Assembly: GCF_016865255.1 (NCBI RefSeq)
Contig: NZ_CP033381.1
Location: 620,001-684,000, forward strand
Length of the DNA stretch: 64,000 bases
Source of the DNA: Methylomonas sp. LW13
GTDB taxonomy: Bacteria; Pseudomonadota; Gammaproteobacteria; Methylococcales; Methylomonadaceae
Direction of reading: 5' to 3'
In this document: positions 18,368 to 27,448 of the stretch, piece by piece
Layout: each line of letters starts with the position of its first letter
Numbering within the stretch: the stretch's first letter is position 1
Program-made: the position numbers and the translations under genes
Notes under the pieces: model-generated
What the model saw: the letters and a program-made list of their open reading frames with translations, nothing else
Told to the model about the DNA's origin: nothing
Databases searched by the model: none

Positions 18368-18695
18368 AGGACGTTACCCAATATTGAGCGGCAGTTAACG
18401 TGTGAAGTGCGGACCTTTAAAGTGGCGAGTTTAGAGAGTTGCGAGTGGCTCTTTTTGGCCGGGTCTTGCCTGCCAGTTCCTAAAAAACTAGAAAATTCGA
18501 ACGACCGGTTTCGGGTTCAATTCAGTTTAAAAATATCCCGTTTCGTTTTTATTTGGCTGCGTTATGGTGGGTGACCTCTTGAAGTCACAGAACTTCAACG
18601 TCAATGGCTATCAATTCAATTGGATTAAAGCTAACTTGGCAGCTCCAGCCTATTCGCAGTACGATAAGCTCGTTAAGCAAGGTTGGAGATCACCA

Positions 18696-19298
18696 ATGCC
18701 CTCGTTTTCATCACACTCACGTCGCTTAAGACTTTCAACTAAGCCGAACCAAACTGATTCCGTAAATTCGTTATTTTCTGGTCATCATGCCACGGTCAAT
18801 TGTCTCGAATGTAATCGATCCATGGTACCCAGGGTCGTGACGTATTATGGTCAGCCACTGCGATCAATCTGCCCGTTTTGCGGTGCAACTTTTGCGAAGT
18901 TTCCGGGCGGATTTCAGCAATTTTTTCAACGGTTTTCCAAGAAAATTGTTTCGTTCGATGCTTTTAAACGAATAGCCTTGGTTGCTGCTGGCTTTGGTTT
19001 GATTTGGCTTCTTGCAAAGATGGAAATAATCCCTCGCGAGATGGAAGCCCTTGGGATATTTGGTAGCATTATTTTCAGCGCATTCGGCCTTGCTGAACTT
19101 TTTTATCAAACGATCGAATTCATTGCGAAACAGTTTTCACACAACAGTCGCTATTACTGGTCGGCTACAGCTTTGATCGCAATTCTGATTCTGTATGTTA
19201 GAGATGATTTAACCCGTTACGTTGTAATGGCTTCTTTTCTTATGATAGTAAGATGGATACTGGCTGGTTTTGCAGTCGCGAGAAGTCACTCTCATTGA
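18696..19298 (+). CDS. Zinc-ribbon membrane protein beside traG (unknown)
   Basis: I do not recognise a family. The ATG at 18696 is chosen because GGAG lies 8 nt upstream; the in-frame ATG at 18564 lacks a ribosome site. The 200-residue product has a zinc ribbon (C36-x2-C39, C59-x2-C62) followed by four predicted membrane helices at about 92-110, 120-140, 157-172 and 178-195. Its stop lies 3 bp from the convergent traG stop. Entry-exclusion proteins of SXT/R391 (Eex) are small inner-membrane proteins encoded next to traG, so an exclusion role is possible but rests on position and topology only. The region 18368-18695 between the pump and this gene shows no other gene. Confidence 0.6.
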   Translation: MPSFSSHSRRLRLSTKPNQTDSVNSLFSGHHATVNCLECNRSMVPRVVTYYGQPLRSICPFCGATFAKFPGGFQQFFQRFSKKIVSFDAFKRIALVAAGFGLIWLLAKMEIIPREMEALGIFGSIIFSAFGLAELFYQTIEFIAKQFSHNSRYYWSATALIAILILYVRDDLTRYVVMASFLMIVRWILAGFAVARSHSH

Positions 19299-19301
19299 AA
19301 G

Positions 19302-22300
19302 TTAATAGTTTATGCGGCCACGCGCCCGATTGTAATTTCCAATTTGATCGATTAAGTCCATACGACCTTGACCAGCCGCGCTTTTAAGTAGCTTGGCGAT
19401 ATCATTACCATCGATACTGCCTTCCTCATCTATCAACTGGCTTTTAGCAATACCAAGTGTGCCGCCATACTCTCCGGCAACAGCAATCCCCGCAAAGGCT
19501 TCAAACATCGCGGCACGATAATAAGTTTGCTGAGTCGGAGTTAATTTATCTGCAACTTCAATTACTCTTTGATCTGCCCATACTTGAGAAGCCTCCTTAA
19601 ATCCAGAATACGATTGGTTTGAAGCGTATTTTATTGAATCCCAAATTCCCATTCCTTGCGCTTGAGATTGTTGAACAAATTCTGCAAACTCCTTGATATG
19701 TCGGTTACTAACCGATCCTAATGCTTCCAAATTTTTCGCGGAGTTATAAAGACTGCCCCCTAGATAATTGTAAGAAGCCTCTGCGGCCGAAGGAGTTTCA
19801 TTGGCAGCCGCCGCAATCGATTGCCTAAAATGCTCCGCTTTGACATTCGCCAATTGCCCAAAGCCTTCTCTTGAATTTTGTTCACGCTCAGCTAAGTTAC
19901 GATCGTGCTGTGCTACGACACGGGCTTCGCCGCCGGCAATTTTTCCCGTCGCTGAACCAAGCTTTGCCTGAGCGCGCTGATTTAGCGATTCGGTTTCAGC
20001 GCGTGGGTCTTTGAGATGAGCCTGTTCGACGGAGGCTTGAACCTTACCAGTTTCCGGCGCATTGGCTTTCAGCGATTCATTCCGGCTGGCATTCCAGGTT
20101 TGACCGGCCTGCGGCGCATTAAAAGCATCGCCCAACAATTGGTAACCCGAGATGTGCGCCTGGTGCGATTGTTGATCATCCAGCGTGCGGTAACTGGGTG
20201 ACGAAAAACCGGTCAATAACGACATGCCGGCGGCGGCATAGGCTTGATCGGCATCGCTAATCCAACCGGCGGCTTTCCATTGCGAGGCCAGCCGTTGCGT
20301 ATCGCCACGCAGACCATATCGATCCAGGGTTTGATCCAGGCGCTCCATCAATGTGTTGTCATTTGCGATTTTGTAACCCGTTTCCGTCGCGCCGAAACTG
20401 GCTTGCGTTCCAAAGCGTTGTTGAGCCGATAGGGTTTGCTGATAGGATTCGCTAGCAGATACTGCGTCGGATGCGCTGTGTTGCAACGAGGACAACGATT
20501 GATGTTGCAAGCCCATCGACGCCACATTTCGGGTGCCGGTTTGCGCATCCAGTGCCAGGCTTTTTGCCAAGCCGGCTTGATAGCCCTGACTGTCGTTGAC
20601 GGTTTGACTGATGTCGGCGGCAATGGCATCGGACTTGTCCTGACTGACTTTGAAGTCGTTTTGTAACCGTCCGGAGATCGCGCCGCTGAGTTGGTCGTTA
20701 CCGAGCTTGGCCCCAGCGTTGGCACTGCCGGCCACCAACGCCGAGAACTGATCGGCGGAGATACCGGTATCAGCGTGTTTCTTGGCAAAGGCTTCACCGA
20801 ACTGACGGTTATAGGCATCGGTATAACTGGAACTGCTGGCGATTTGATTGCCCAGCGACCGGCTGTCAAAGGCATCGCTGGTGATGCTGGCCGATTTCGA
20901 TGCCGTAGACGACACACTGTGCATGAAGCTGCTGGTCGCCTGTTCCGAAGCGCTGTAAGCCGACGATACCGCCGCACTCATGTCCTTGCCGGCGGTAAAG
21001 GTCGGCAGCACTTTGTCGACACCGGTTTGGGTAACTGCTGAAAGTGGACTGTATTGATGTTGCGCCTGGGCATTCAAAACCGGCGCCGGGCTGATCACAT
21101 CCGGCGTGGCGATTTTTTCGTTCACGTAATCGCCGCCATCCATCCGCCCCAGGAAATGGGTGGCCGTCACCGCGCCACGGTAGATCAGCATCAAGGTAAT
21201 GGCCGGCGTCGATGCCGCCAGCATGCCGCCGATCGACAACCATTGCTGCAATTCCATATCCAGCTGGTAAATACCCATCATCGACGGCAGATTATAAGTG
21301 GCCGTGGTCAATGCCGCCATTTTGCCGGCGGCCGACATCTGGATGAATAGGTTGATGACTGCGAGAATCGGCATCCACAATTGGATCCACAGCAACATTG
21401 AGAAGTAGCCGATATTCATCCGGATGCCGACATTACCCAGCATCACCACGAAGGCCATAATCGGTGCTATGGCATAACTCAAACCTTCGATAAACGCCAT
21501 CATCGGCCGGACGATCTTGGCAAACAGGGTTTGCTCGGCTGCCCATTGGGTATTGCGTTGCTGTATGGCTTGTTCAACCATCGCTGCCTTATTCCAATGT
21601 AAGCCGTCTTCATGCCGGCCAATGACGCCTTTCTCGAACATCGGCATGATGGCCGACATCAGCATGTAATCGGCGGCATCGACCACACCGGGCCCTGCCA
21701 GCGCATCAAAGGCATCCTGGATTTTCGGCACCGTGTCGGCTGCCGCCGGCACGCCCAGAGTGGGTTGCAACAACCCTTCCAGCGCCGTCGCAAAATTGCC
21801 ATTGGCCACCACGCTCAAATCGGCCCAAGCATCGGTACAGGTTTTGGTTTGCGGTTGACCGCCGACAAAGATTTGGGTCATGTAGATATCGGAATCAAAC
21901 CTGATCGCATTCAACGGATCGACATCGCGCAAGATGGCATCTACCGATTTCTGGTTTAGATCGACACCGGTCAAGGTGCATTCCCGCACGTAATTGGCAA
22001 ACGAGGTCTCCATGTCGCTGCCGGCATTCGGCACGTTGGCCGCGCCCAGATTAACCCGCGACAACAAATTCTTCCGTACCGCCGTCAAGGTCTGCAAACT
22101 GTCGGCAAAGCCATTGCCGGTCATGGATGGCGTGCCAAAGCCCTGTTCGAACAGACGTGTAGTGCGATAGCCCATGTTCGACATCACGCTACCGACCACC
22201 GCCGGACCCAATGGTACGTTGTCTACCACCACCACGCTGCCGGTATAGGCATCCTCAATCGACACCCGCACTGACGGCGCATACAGCATTAGCCACAACA

Positions 22301-22499
22301 CATACGCCAACAATAAATCCTGATAACGAATGCCGCGACCATCCCATTGCAACAAGGCTCTAAGCATGACGATGATGACACCGATCAAACCACCCACGGC
22401 TGCCGCGGTACGGTAATCGCCGGTTCCGGAAATCATCGCGATGGCATTGAGGACGGCTTGCAGATAGGCGGAGTCGCCCACGGAAAAGATTTCAAACAT
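19302..22499 (-). CDS. traG: Conjugal transfer mating-pair protein TraG
   Basis: A protein of 1,065 residues from the ATG at 22499 (MFEIFSVGDSAYLQAVLNAI). The upstream frame to 22613 lacks family similarity. The N-terminal TraG_N domain has several membrane helices (VGGLIGVIIVMLRALLQW, then LLLAYVLWLMLYAP, and a block at about residues 355-460 with MAFVVMLGNVGIRMNIGYFS). The C-terminal half is Ser/Ala/Gln-rich and periplasmic. In F, SXT and IncA/C elements TraG stabilises mating pairs and is the target of entry exclusion. It follows traH by 61 bp in the conserved order traF-traH-traG. The C-terminal 350 residues are more polar than the F protein and may set exclusion specificity. Confidence 0.88.
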   Translation of the reverse strand: MFEIFSVGDSAYLQAVLNAIAMISGTGDYRTAAAVGGLIGVIIVMLRALLQWDGRGIRYQDLLLAYVLWLMLYAPSVRVSIEDAYTGSVVVVDNVPLGPAVVGSVMSNMGYRTTRLFEQGFGTPSMTGNGFADSLQTLTAVRKNLLSRVNLGAANVPNAGSDMETSFANYVRECTLTGVDLNQKSVDAILRDVDPLNAIRFDSDIYMTQIFVGGQPQTKTCTDAWADLSVVANGNFATALEGLLQPTLGVPAAADTVPKIQDAFDALAGPGVVDAADYMLMSAIMPMFEKGVIGRHEDGLHWNKAAMVEQAIQQRNTQWAAEQTLFAKIVRPMMAFIEGLSYAIAPIMAFVVMLGNVGIRMNIGYFSMLLWIQLWMPILAVINLFIQMSAAGKMAALTTATYNLPSMMGIYQLDMELQQWLSIGGMLAASTPAITLMLIYRGAVTATHFLGRMDGGDYVNEKIATPDVISPAPVLNAQAQHQYSPLSAVTQTGVDKVLPTFTAGKDMSAAVSSAYSASEQATSSFMHSVSSTASKSASITSDAFDSRSLGNQIASSSSYTDAYNRQFGEAFAKKHADTGISADQFSALVAGSANAGAKLGNDQLSGAISGRLQNDFKVSQDKSDAIAADISQTVNDSQGYQAGLAKSLALDAQTGTRNVASMGLQHQSLSSLQHSASDAVSASESYQQTLSAQQRFGTQASFGATETGYKIANDNTLMERLDQTLDRYGLRGDTQRLASQWKAAGWISDADQAYAAAGMSLLTGFSSPSYRTLDDQQSHQAHISGYQLLGDAFNAPQAGQTWNASRNESLKANAPETGKVQASVEQAHLKDPRAETESLNQRAQAKLGSATGKIAGGEARVVAQHDRNLAEREQNSREGFGQLANVKAEHFRQSIAAAANETPSAAEASYNYLGGSLYNSAKNLEALGSVSNRHIKEFAEFVQQSQAQGMGIWDSIKYASNQSYSGFKEASQVWADQRVIEVADKLTPTQQTYYRAAMFEAFAGIAVAGEYGGTLGIAKSQLIDEEGSIDGNDIAKLLKSAAGQGRMDLIDQIGNYNRARGRINY

Positions 22500-22560
22500 G
22501 GGCGACCTGCCTTTTAAACAACGAGGGAGAAAATCATCTTGGGGAACAGGGAATGAGCGT

Positions 22561-24018
22561 TTAAGGGCTTGGCCAAGCCACCCCAGACGCCGGCAATTGC
22601 GCCACGGTGCCATAGTGTTTCGGCTTCACGGTGGTCATCAATTGCTGGTAAAACGCCATCAAGGTTTGTGGGTTACCGTAGCGGCCGGCAATGGTGACGT
22701 ATTCGTCCTGGATTTGCTCCCTGGCATCCTTCAAGGCATCCATCAGCAATTTGGCGTAGGCATGGTCGTTCATGTGCGCCGCGGTCTGCACGGCATTGAG
22801 TAAATCGTTGACGATCAGTTGTGCCAATTCCAAGGCAATCACCGGTGCCGCTTCTTCGGCCCACAGTTTGGCAATGCCAGCATCTTCCCGTGCCAAGTTA
22901 TGGATCATGCCGCCGATGGCATCCGGCACGGTTTGCATGAAGGCTTTTTCGCTGTCGGTGATCTGGCCGCTGTTGGTTGAGAATTTGTAAATCAAGCCGT
23001 TGCCGGAATTCGCCGAACCCAACAGGATCTCCATCACCCGCTGCTTCAAGCCGACCAGATTGACATTTTGGACAATGGGTTTTAGACACTGATCGGCTTC
23101 GTGACCATCCGAACAGGTGTACATCCTGACGGTCTGATAACTGTTACCGGCATCGTTGCCGTACATCAAATCCTTGATCCGCAACACCGGCGGTGGGGCG
23201 CTGATGGCATTGTTTTCGCCTTTGCCGTCGGGCGCGGCTTGCGGGGCATCGACAATCACTGTACCGGAAATACTCATCGCCGCTTCCAGCAAACTGTTGC
23301 CGCCAAACCGAAACCAACCACCAGCATTTTGATTGACCAAGGCCCGCCAGACTAAATTGCCTTGAATGATCTTGGTCATGTCGGCCGGGTCGTTCTGCTT
23401 GATTTGCTGTACCGGATCGCCCAGGGTACTGGTATTGGTCCAGCTGGAAAACACATCCGATATGCCTTGGGTAAACGAGGCATTGGACAGATTGGTTTTG
23501 CTTTGCAGATCGAAGGCTTTGACCGTATCGTTGACCAAGCCTTGCGCTAACCGGCAGGAGTTGCTGAACATCTGGTTCATTTCCTGGATTTTCTTTTGCA
23601 GGTCGGTCATCACCGACGCACACCAGGGACACATGGCACCCACGGCCAACTGAAACGCATACCCTGCGGCATTGCCAGCCACATTACGCATCAATTGCAC
23701 AAACTGGTTGAAGTTGATGAAACTGAAGCTACCGGCAAACAAGTCGATACCGCCGCAGCCGGCGCTGAACGACGGCGGCACGAAGGAAACCAGGTTGGTA
23801 TTGGTGATGCCGTTGCGCGCCACCAGGCTGCCGCCGGTAATCACGCCGCGGCGCTGCCCCAAATGCGCGGTTGGGGCTGTGACATTGGTCATGGTGCCGA
23901 ACATGCTATCCATTTCCTGTTGCAGGTCGGCATAAGCAGGAACGGCACTCTCAACCAACAGAATCAATACTAATACCTGGCGATATGGGTAACGATAGCG
24001 AAATGAAAACGACATCAT
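22561..24018 (-). CDS. traH: Conjugal transfer protein TraH
   Basis: A 485-residue protein with signal peptide (VLVLILLVESAVPAYA). It contains the TraH core: GGSLVARNGITNTNLVSFVP, FSAGCGGIDLFAGSFSFI and a Cys-rich segment AMCPWCASVMTDLQKKIQEM. The family is periplasmic and takes part in pilus assembly and retraction in F-type type IV secretion. A coiled segment lies near residue 150. It overlaps traF by 4 bp and precedes traG by 61 bp. The repeated Cys residues suggest disulfides, which the thioredoxin-like TraF encoded upstream could form. Confidence 0.9.
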   Translation of the reverse strand: MMSFSFRYRYPYRQVLVLILLVESAVPAYADLQQEMDSMFGTMTNVTAPTAHLGQRRGVITGGSLVARNGITNTNLVSFVPPSFSAGCGGIDLFAGSFSFINFNQFVQLMRNVAGNAAGYAFQLAVGAMCPWCASVMTDLQKKIQEMNQMFSNSCRLAQGLVNDTVKAFDLQSKTNLSNASFTQGISDVFSSWTNTSTLGDPVQQIKQNDPADMTKIIQGNLVWRALVNQNAGGWFRFGGNSLLEAAMSISGTVIVDAPQAAPDGKGENNAISAPPPVLRIKDLMYGNDAGNSYQTVRMYTCSDGHEADQCLKPIVQNVNLVGLKQRVMEILLGSANSGNGLIYKFSTNSGQITDSEKAFMQTVPDAIGGMIHNLAREDAGIAKLWAEEAAPVIALELAQLIVNDLLNAVQTAAHMNDHAYAKLLMDALKDAREQIQDEYVTIAGRYGNPQTLMAFYQQLMTTVKPKHYGTVAQLPASGVAWPSP

Positions 24019-25031
24019 GGCGTACTCCCGAGATGCGCACTGCGTTGCAATGCCTGGATCAGCGATAGTGGATCTTGAGTGACCGCAGGGCTGATGCTAC
24101 CGGCGGCCGGTAACAACATCGGCGTGTTACGGATGCCCTGAGTGGTTTGGTATTGGGAGGCATCGATCCAACCGGCTTCCTTGGCCGCCAGCAGAATCCG
24201 ACCGGTAACTTCTTCTAACGACAACGCGCCTTGCGCCAACGGTACGATTTGCTTGGGCGGTTTCATCAGAAACAGTGCCGGGGTTTGTTCAACGCCCAAC
24301 ATTGCAGCCTGACCGTTATCACGTTTGAACTGACTGAAAAAGCCGTTCGGCATCGGTAAACCATCCAACGACACGGGATAGATTTTGAAGCCGTAGGCAT
24401 TTTCCAACATTGCCAGAATCGGCGCCTGCACATGGCAATAAGGACAATCAGACCGGAAGAAAAACAAAATGCCGGCTTGGGCGGCAATCGCCTTCAAGGC
24501 TTGTTCAGCTACCACACCGGCCTGATGATTGGCTTCATTGGCCGCATAGGTCGCCACTGGTCGGCGCACCGTCTCATCGAGTTGCGGATCCGACATCACC
24601 ACGTAACGGGCGGCGTTGGTAAAGCGCTCGGCTTTATCCATCATCACCCGTTGCAGGTAATAAAACGCGGCCACATTCTCGGGACTGGGATCGTCGATGG
24701 CCTGATTTAGGAAATGCTCCAGGTTTTGCTTCAACCAGGCCGAGGACAGGGGTTGGGGTTCTGCAGAGGGCTGGGCTTGGGTTTTTGGTTCAATTTCAGC
24801 CTGAACGACGCTGGGCTGTTTACTGTCAGGCTTGGGTTTTTCCTGATCGGCTTGACTATCGGCTTGGATGTTTTTGACCGGCTCCGGCAACACCTCATAC
24901 CAAAACCAGCCGCGCTGTTTGTCTTCGAAATACGATGCAGCCGGCCTGTCGACAGACGCATCCCCACAAACCGCCGATGTCGGCAGTAGCAGTACGAGCA
25001 AAAAGGGATGCAGCGCATGATTTGGGTTCAT
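24015..25031 (-). CDS. traF: Conjugal transfer protein TraF, thioredoxin-like
   Basis: A 338-residue exported protein (signal MNPNHALHPFLLVLLLPTSAVCG). Residues about 50-95 are Gln/Pro/Lys-rich and probably unstructured. The C-terminal half is a thioredoxin fold with active site SDCPYCHVQAP and a cis-Pro region (LGVEQTPALFLMKPP). F-type TraF proteins share this fold but often lack the CxxC; here it is intact, as in SXT and IncA/C TraF. It likely handles disulfides of secreted Tra proteins such as TraH. It is the first gene of the traFHG operon, and the hairpin-rich region upstream must carry the promoter. Confidence 0.88.
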   Translation of the reverse strand: MNPNHALHPFLLVLLLPTSAVCGDASVDRPAASYFEDKQRGWFWYEVLPEPVKNIQADSQADQEKPKPDSKQPSVVQAEIEPKTQAQPSAEPQPLSSAWLKQNLEHFLNQAIDDPSPENVAAFYYLQRVMMDKAERFTNAARYVVMSDPQLDETVRRPVATYAANEANHQAGVVAEQALKAIAAQAGILFFFRSDCPYCHVQAPILAMLENAYGFKIYPVSLDGLPMPNGFFSQFKRDNGQAAMLGVEQTPALFLMKPPKQIVPLAQGALSLEEVTGRILLAAKEAGWIDASQYQTTQGIRNTPMLLPAAGSISPAVTQDPLSLIQALQRSAHLGSTP

Positions 25032-25068
25032 AGCTCAATTGTCTACGACACCCAAGACCTGGTCGTCA

Positions 25069-25098
25069 TCGAAATCGCGATAATTTTGGCGATTTCGA
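25069..25098. repeat. Perfect 10-bp inverted repeat upstream of traF
   Basis: TCGAAATCGC (25069-25078) and GCGATTTCGA (25089-25098) pair around a 10-nt spacer, 38 bp from the traF start. A related inverted motif (GATAATTTTGGCG and CGCCGAAATTATC) links this site with 25148-25158. Role as an oriT hairpin or an activator site is inferred. Confidence 0.6.
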
Positions 25099-25489
25099 CA
25101 AAGCGGTCGAAAAAAGTACCCCTGTGTGGTCGGTATCGACGAAACCGCCGAAATTATCCTCCTTTCGCAACCATGCCTCGGGCCCGAATCCCTAAAATCC
25201 GGCTCGGAGTTCCGAAATGTGCCGCAAAAACCTAACAACGCCTGGAAGGCTGAACGCCATGCGCAATCGGGCTTTAAGGGTTAGGCCCTGGCCATGACTA
25301 AACACGGAAAATCCTATTCAGGATTGTTGTCCAAAAGCCTGTATAGGTAAACACCACCGAAAATGTCGTGTAATCACGAACCGGCAAGCCCATGGCCTTC
25401 ATGGGTTAAGGCGCGGCGTGTTGGTATTAGGTCGTACCCTCGATTTTTGACGGTGCCGGAGGCATTGAATAGTCATCATCAAGCTCACT

Positions 25490-25512
25490 AGGTTTTTTGC
25501 CGCGAAAAACCT
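25490..25512. repeat. Inverted repeat just upstream of mobI
   Basis: AGGTTTTT and AAAAACCT form an 8-bp stem with a 7-nt loop, ending 23 bp before the mobI ATG. A third copy of AGGTTTTTT (25525-25533) lies between the ribosome site AAGGA and the start, so the left arm copy could compete in alternative RNA folds. Confidence 0.45.
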
Positions 25513-25535
25513 GTGGTTAAGGATAGGTTTTTTAC

Positions 25536-26006
25536 ATGAATTCGTTAAATGCAGAGCACGATGAATCGGCATTAGCCGATGAACGCGTGATTGAGTGGCT
25601 GGAAGCCCAAGTTGAGAGTTTGCATAGCCAAGCCCGCATGCTGGTCGATGATTATTGGCGACGCGTTAATCTGGAACGCAAAAAGCATCCTGCATCGCTA
25701 CGCGGCAGAATGGGGGTGCGCATTCGTCGGCGGGAAAGCGCTTATTCGTTCACCATCGAGTGGTTTCTGATCGCCTCGCTATCGATCGACGGCAAAACCA
25801 AACCGGTCACCCAGCACATCAAAAAAGGCAAAGGCTATCGCTATCCCTTGCAGCACATTCTGAAAAAAGAACCGGATTGGGAAGTCTCGCTAGTGGAGGA
25901 ATTTGAAAACGAGTTTGTCGATCTGCGCAAACAAATCGATTTATTGGGCAAGTTCCGCGATGCATTTCATCGCTGTCGGCAAAGTTTACGCGACGCTCTG
26001 GACTGA
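25536..26006 (+). CDS. MobI-like conjugative transfer protein
   Basis: A 156-residue soluble, charged protein: an N-terminal helix (RVIEWLEAQVESLHSQARML), a basic centre (RGRMGVRIRRRESAYSFTIE), and a C-terminal helix (DLRKQIDLLGKFRDAFHRCR). Size, the basic centre with an aromatic strand (TIEWFLIASLS), and position next to traFHG and a hairpin-rich gap resemble MobI of SXT/R391 and IncA/C, an accessory factor needed at oriT with the relaxase TraI. The identification is from pattern memory and is not secure. AAGGA lies 12 nt upstream of the ATG. traI itself is not in this window. Confidence 0.55.
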   Translation: MNSLNAEHDESALADERVIEWLEAQVESLHSQARMLVDDYWRRVNLERKKHPASLRGRMGVRIRRRESAYSFTIEWFLIASLSIDGKTKPVTQHIKKGKGYRYPLQHILKKEPDWEVSLVEEFENEFVDLRKQIDLLGKFRDAFHRCRQSLRDALD

Positions 26007-26009
26007 AAG

Positions 26010-26040
26010 TTATCCACAGGGGCGTAGCCCCTTATATATA
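26010..26040 (+). promoter_or_regulatory. DnaA-box, GC hairpin and AT run at the mobI-GMT junction
   Basis: TTATCCACA (26010-26018) is an exact DnaA-box consensus. It is followed at once by the stem GGGGC-GTA-GCCCC (26019-26031) and TTATATATA. The stem plus AT run may simply terminate mobI transcription, or the set may act in replication. Confidence 0.45.
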
Positions 26041-26131
26041 ACCCCATGGCACGATGTACTATTCTAATCAAAATTTTTGCTTTACAGATCCATACTTCAG
26101 AAAGAACCCCATGTCAAATAATAAATAGTAT

Positions 26132-27448
26132 ATGGCCTATACACATAAGATCAGTGTCAACTACAACGATGTGGAAAGTGGTCATCGATATCGATTGCCT
26201 GCAATCTACACCGACAAAGGGCTGGTGATTTCGCATTTACGTTACTTGGCTTGGTATCACGAGAAAAGCGAATCCTGGAAGGAAAGATCTGTATTTTCCC
26301 TGCGTTTATTGATCGATTACATCAACGCTGTTCCAAAAATCAATAAAGCGAGTCAGTTGCTTAAAAACTTTACCCGAGCGTTGGTTACAGGAACAATTGA
26401 CTATGAGTTATTAACTGATCCATTAAACCTCTACTGGCGCCTGCGGGAATTACCTGACGCCAATACCATTCTCTTCCATATTACCCATTACACAGACTTC
26501 CTGGCATTACAGGATGGATATTCCGAAAACGGAATAAACCCATTCCGCGAATCAACTAATTGGGAAGAACGTCTTTATTGGTGCGCCTACTATCAGAAGC
26601 AAGCTAATGTATTCTTAAACCATCTCAGCAAAAAGAGCGAAGCATATGTTAATGCAAAACAAACAAGGCTTGTGGCTCCCATGCTGGTTCCGCATGTTAA
26701 ACAAGAAAAAACAGCCACATTTCCCGAAGAGCACCTGGATAATCTGCTAGAAAATGGCTTTAAAGTGAATGGAAAACAAGATTTTAGATCACAAGCCATT
26801 ACTATTTTATTAAACTATGGTGGTCTTAGAAAAAGCGAAGTTTTTCATCTTTATATATCTGATATAACGCTTCATCCAAACCATCATGACGAGGCTCTCG
26901 TCAGAATATATCATCCTCAATATGGAGCAGCCCCTGATCCTAAATTTAAAAATAGAATGGATTACTTGCAAGCAACTTCATCAGTAAAGCCAAGAAATAC
27001 CTATCGACTGAGCGAAAGGCGTTATGCTGGTTGGAAGAATCCACTACTGACAAGTAAATCGGGATTTTTCGATGTCATCTTTAACCCACCGGAAAAAGCG
27101 AAAGATTTTCTTATTGCTTGGATAAACTATCTGAAATACCAACGGGTTGAGCCAAAGTTGTCGCACCCATTTGCGTTTACAAATTCAATAGGCGAACCAG
27201 AAACCTTAAAAAATTATCAACGTAAACACCGTCGGGCTGTTGAAAGTATTGGATTAAAGTCAAAGAAAGAGCTTGGGACAACCGAACACGGGCATCGTCA
27301 CGCCTATGGTTATCGTGCAAGAAAAAGTGGGCTTAATCAAATAGAAATTCAAAAGGCCATGCATCATAAAAGCCCTCTTTCTTGTCTGGTTTATATTCAA
27401 CCAACAAGTGATGATATACGAAATAAAATGAAGAGTATTGAAAAGTGA
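26132..27448 (+). CDS. gmtY: Gamma-Mobile-Trio recombinase GmtY
   Basis: A 438-residue tyrosine recombinase. Active-site parts are visible in the C-terminal third: Arg in LNYGGLRKSEVFHL, His/Arg in TEHGHRHAYGYRARK, MHHKS and Tyr in LVYIQPT. The gene order of a recombinase of about 440 residues, one of about 900 and a protein of about 200, all overlapping by 4 bp, matches the described Gamma-Mobile-Trio (GMT) modules that carry defence and toxin cargo. Its start follows the mobI gene by 125 bp, so the module probably inserted here. The stop overlaps the GTG start of gmtZ. Base composition looks more AT-rich than the tra genes, fitting later acquisition. Naming rests on recall of the family and on synteny. 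Confidence 0.8.
   Translation: MAYTHKISVNYNDVESGHRYRLPAIYTDKGLVISHLRYLAWYHEKSESWKERSVFSLRLLIDYINAVPKINKASQLLKNFTRALVTGTIDYELLTDPLNLYWRLRELPDANTILFHITHYTDFLALQDGYSENGINPFRESTNWEERLYWCAYYQKQANVFLNHLSKKSEAYVNAKQTRLVAPMLVPHVKQEKTATFPEEHLDNLLENGFKVNGKQDFRSQAITILLNYGGLRKSEVFHLYISDITLHPNHHDEALVRIYHPQYGAAPDPKFKNRMDYLQATSSVKPRNTYRLSERRYAGWKNPLLTSKSGFFDVIFNPPEKAKDFLIAWINYLKYQRVEPKLSHPFAFTNSIGEPETLKNYQRKHRRAVESIGLKSKKELGTTEHGHRHAYGYRARKSGLNQIEIQKAMHHKSPLSCLVYIQPTSDDIRNKMKSIEK

Larger units (their letters stand above)
25032..25535. other. Candidate oriT and divergent promoters, traF-mobI gap
   Basis: This 504-bp gap has no convincing gene. It contains at least four perfect inverted repeats: 10-bp arms at 25069-25098, AATCCT/AGGATT at 25310-25325, CCCATG/CATGGG at 25389-25405 and AGGTTTTT/AAAAACCT at 25490-25512. 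AGGTTTTTT recurs directly at 25490 and 25525. In SXT and IncA/C elements oriT lies in the gap upstream of mobI, which is the same position. The nic site is not identifiable by eye. Confidence 0.5.
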
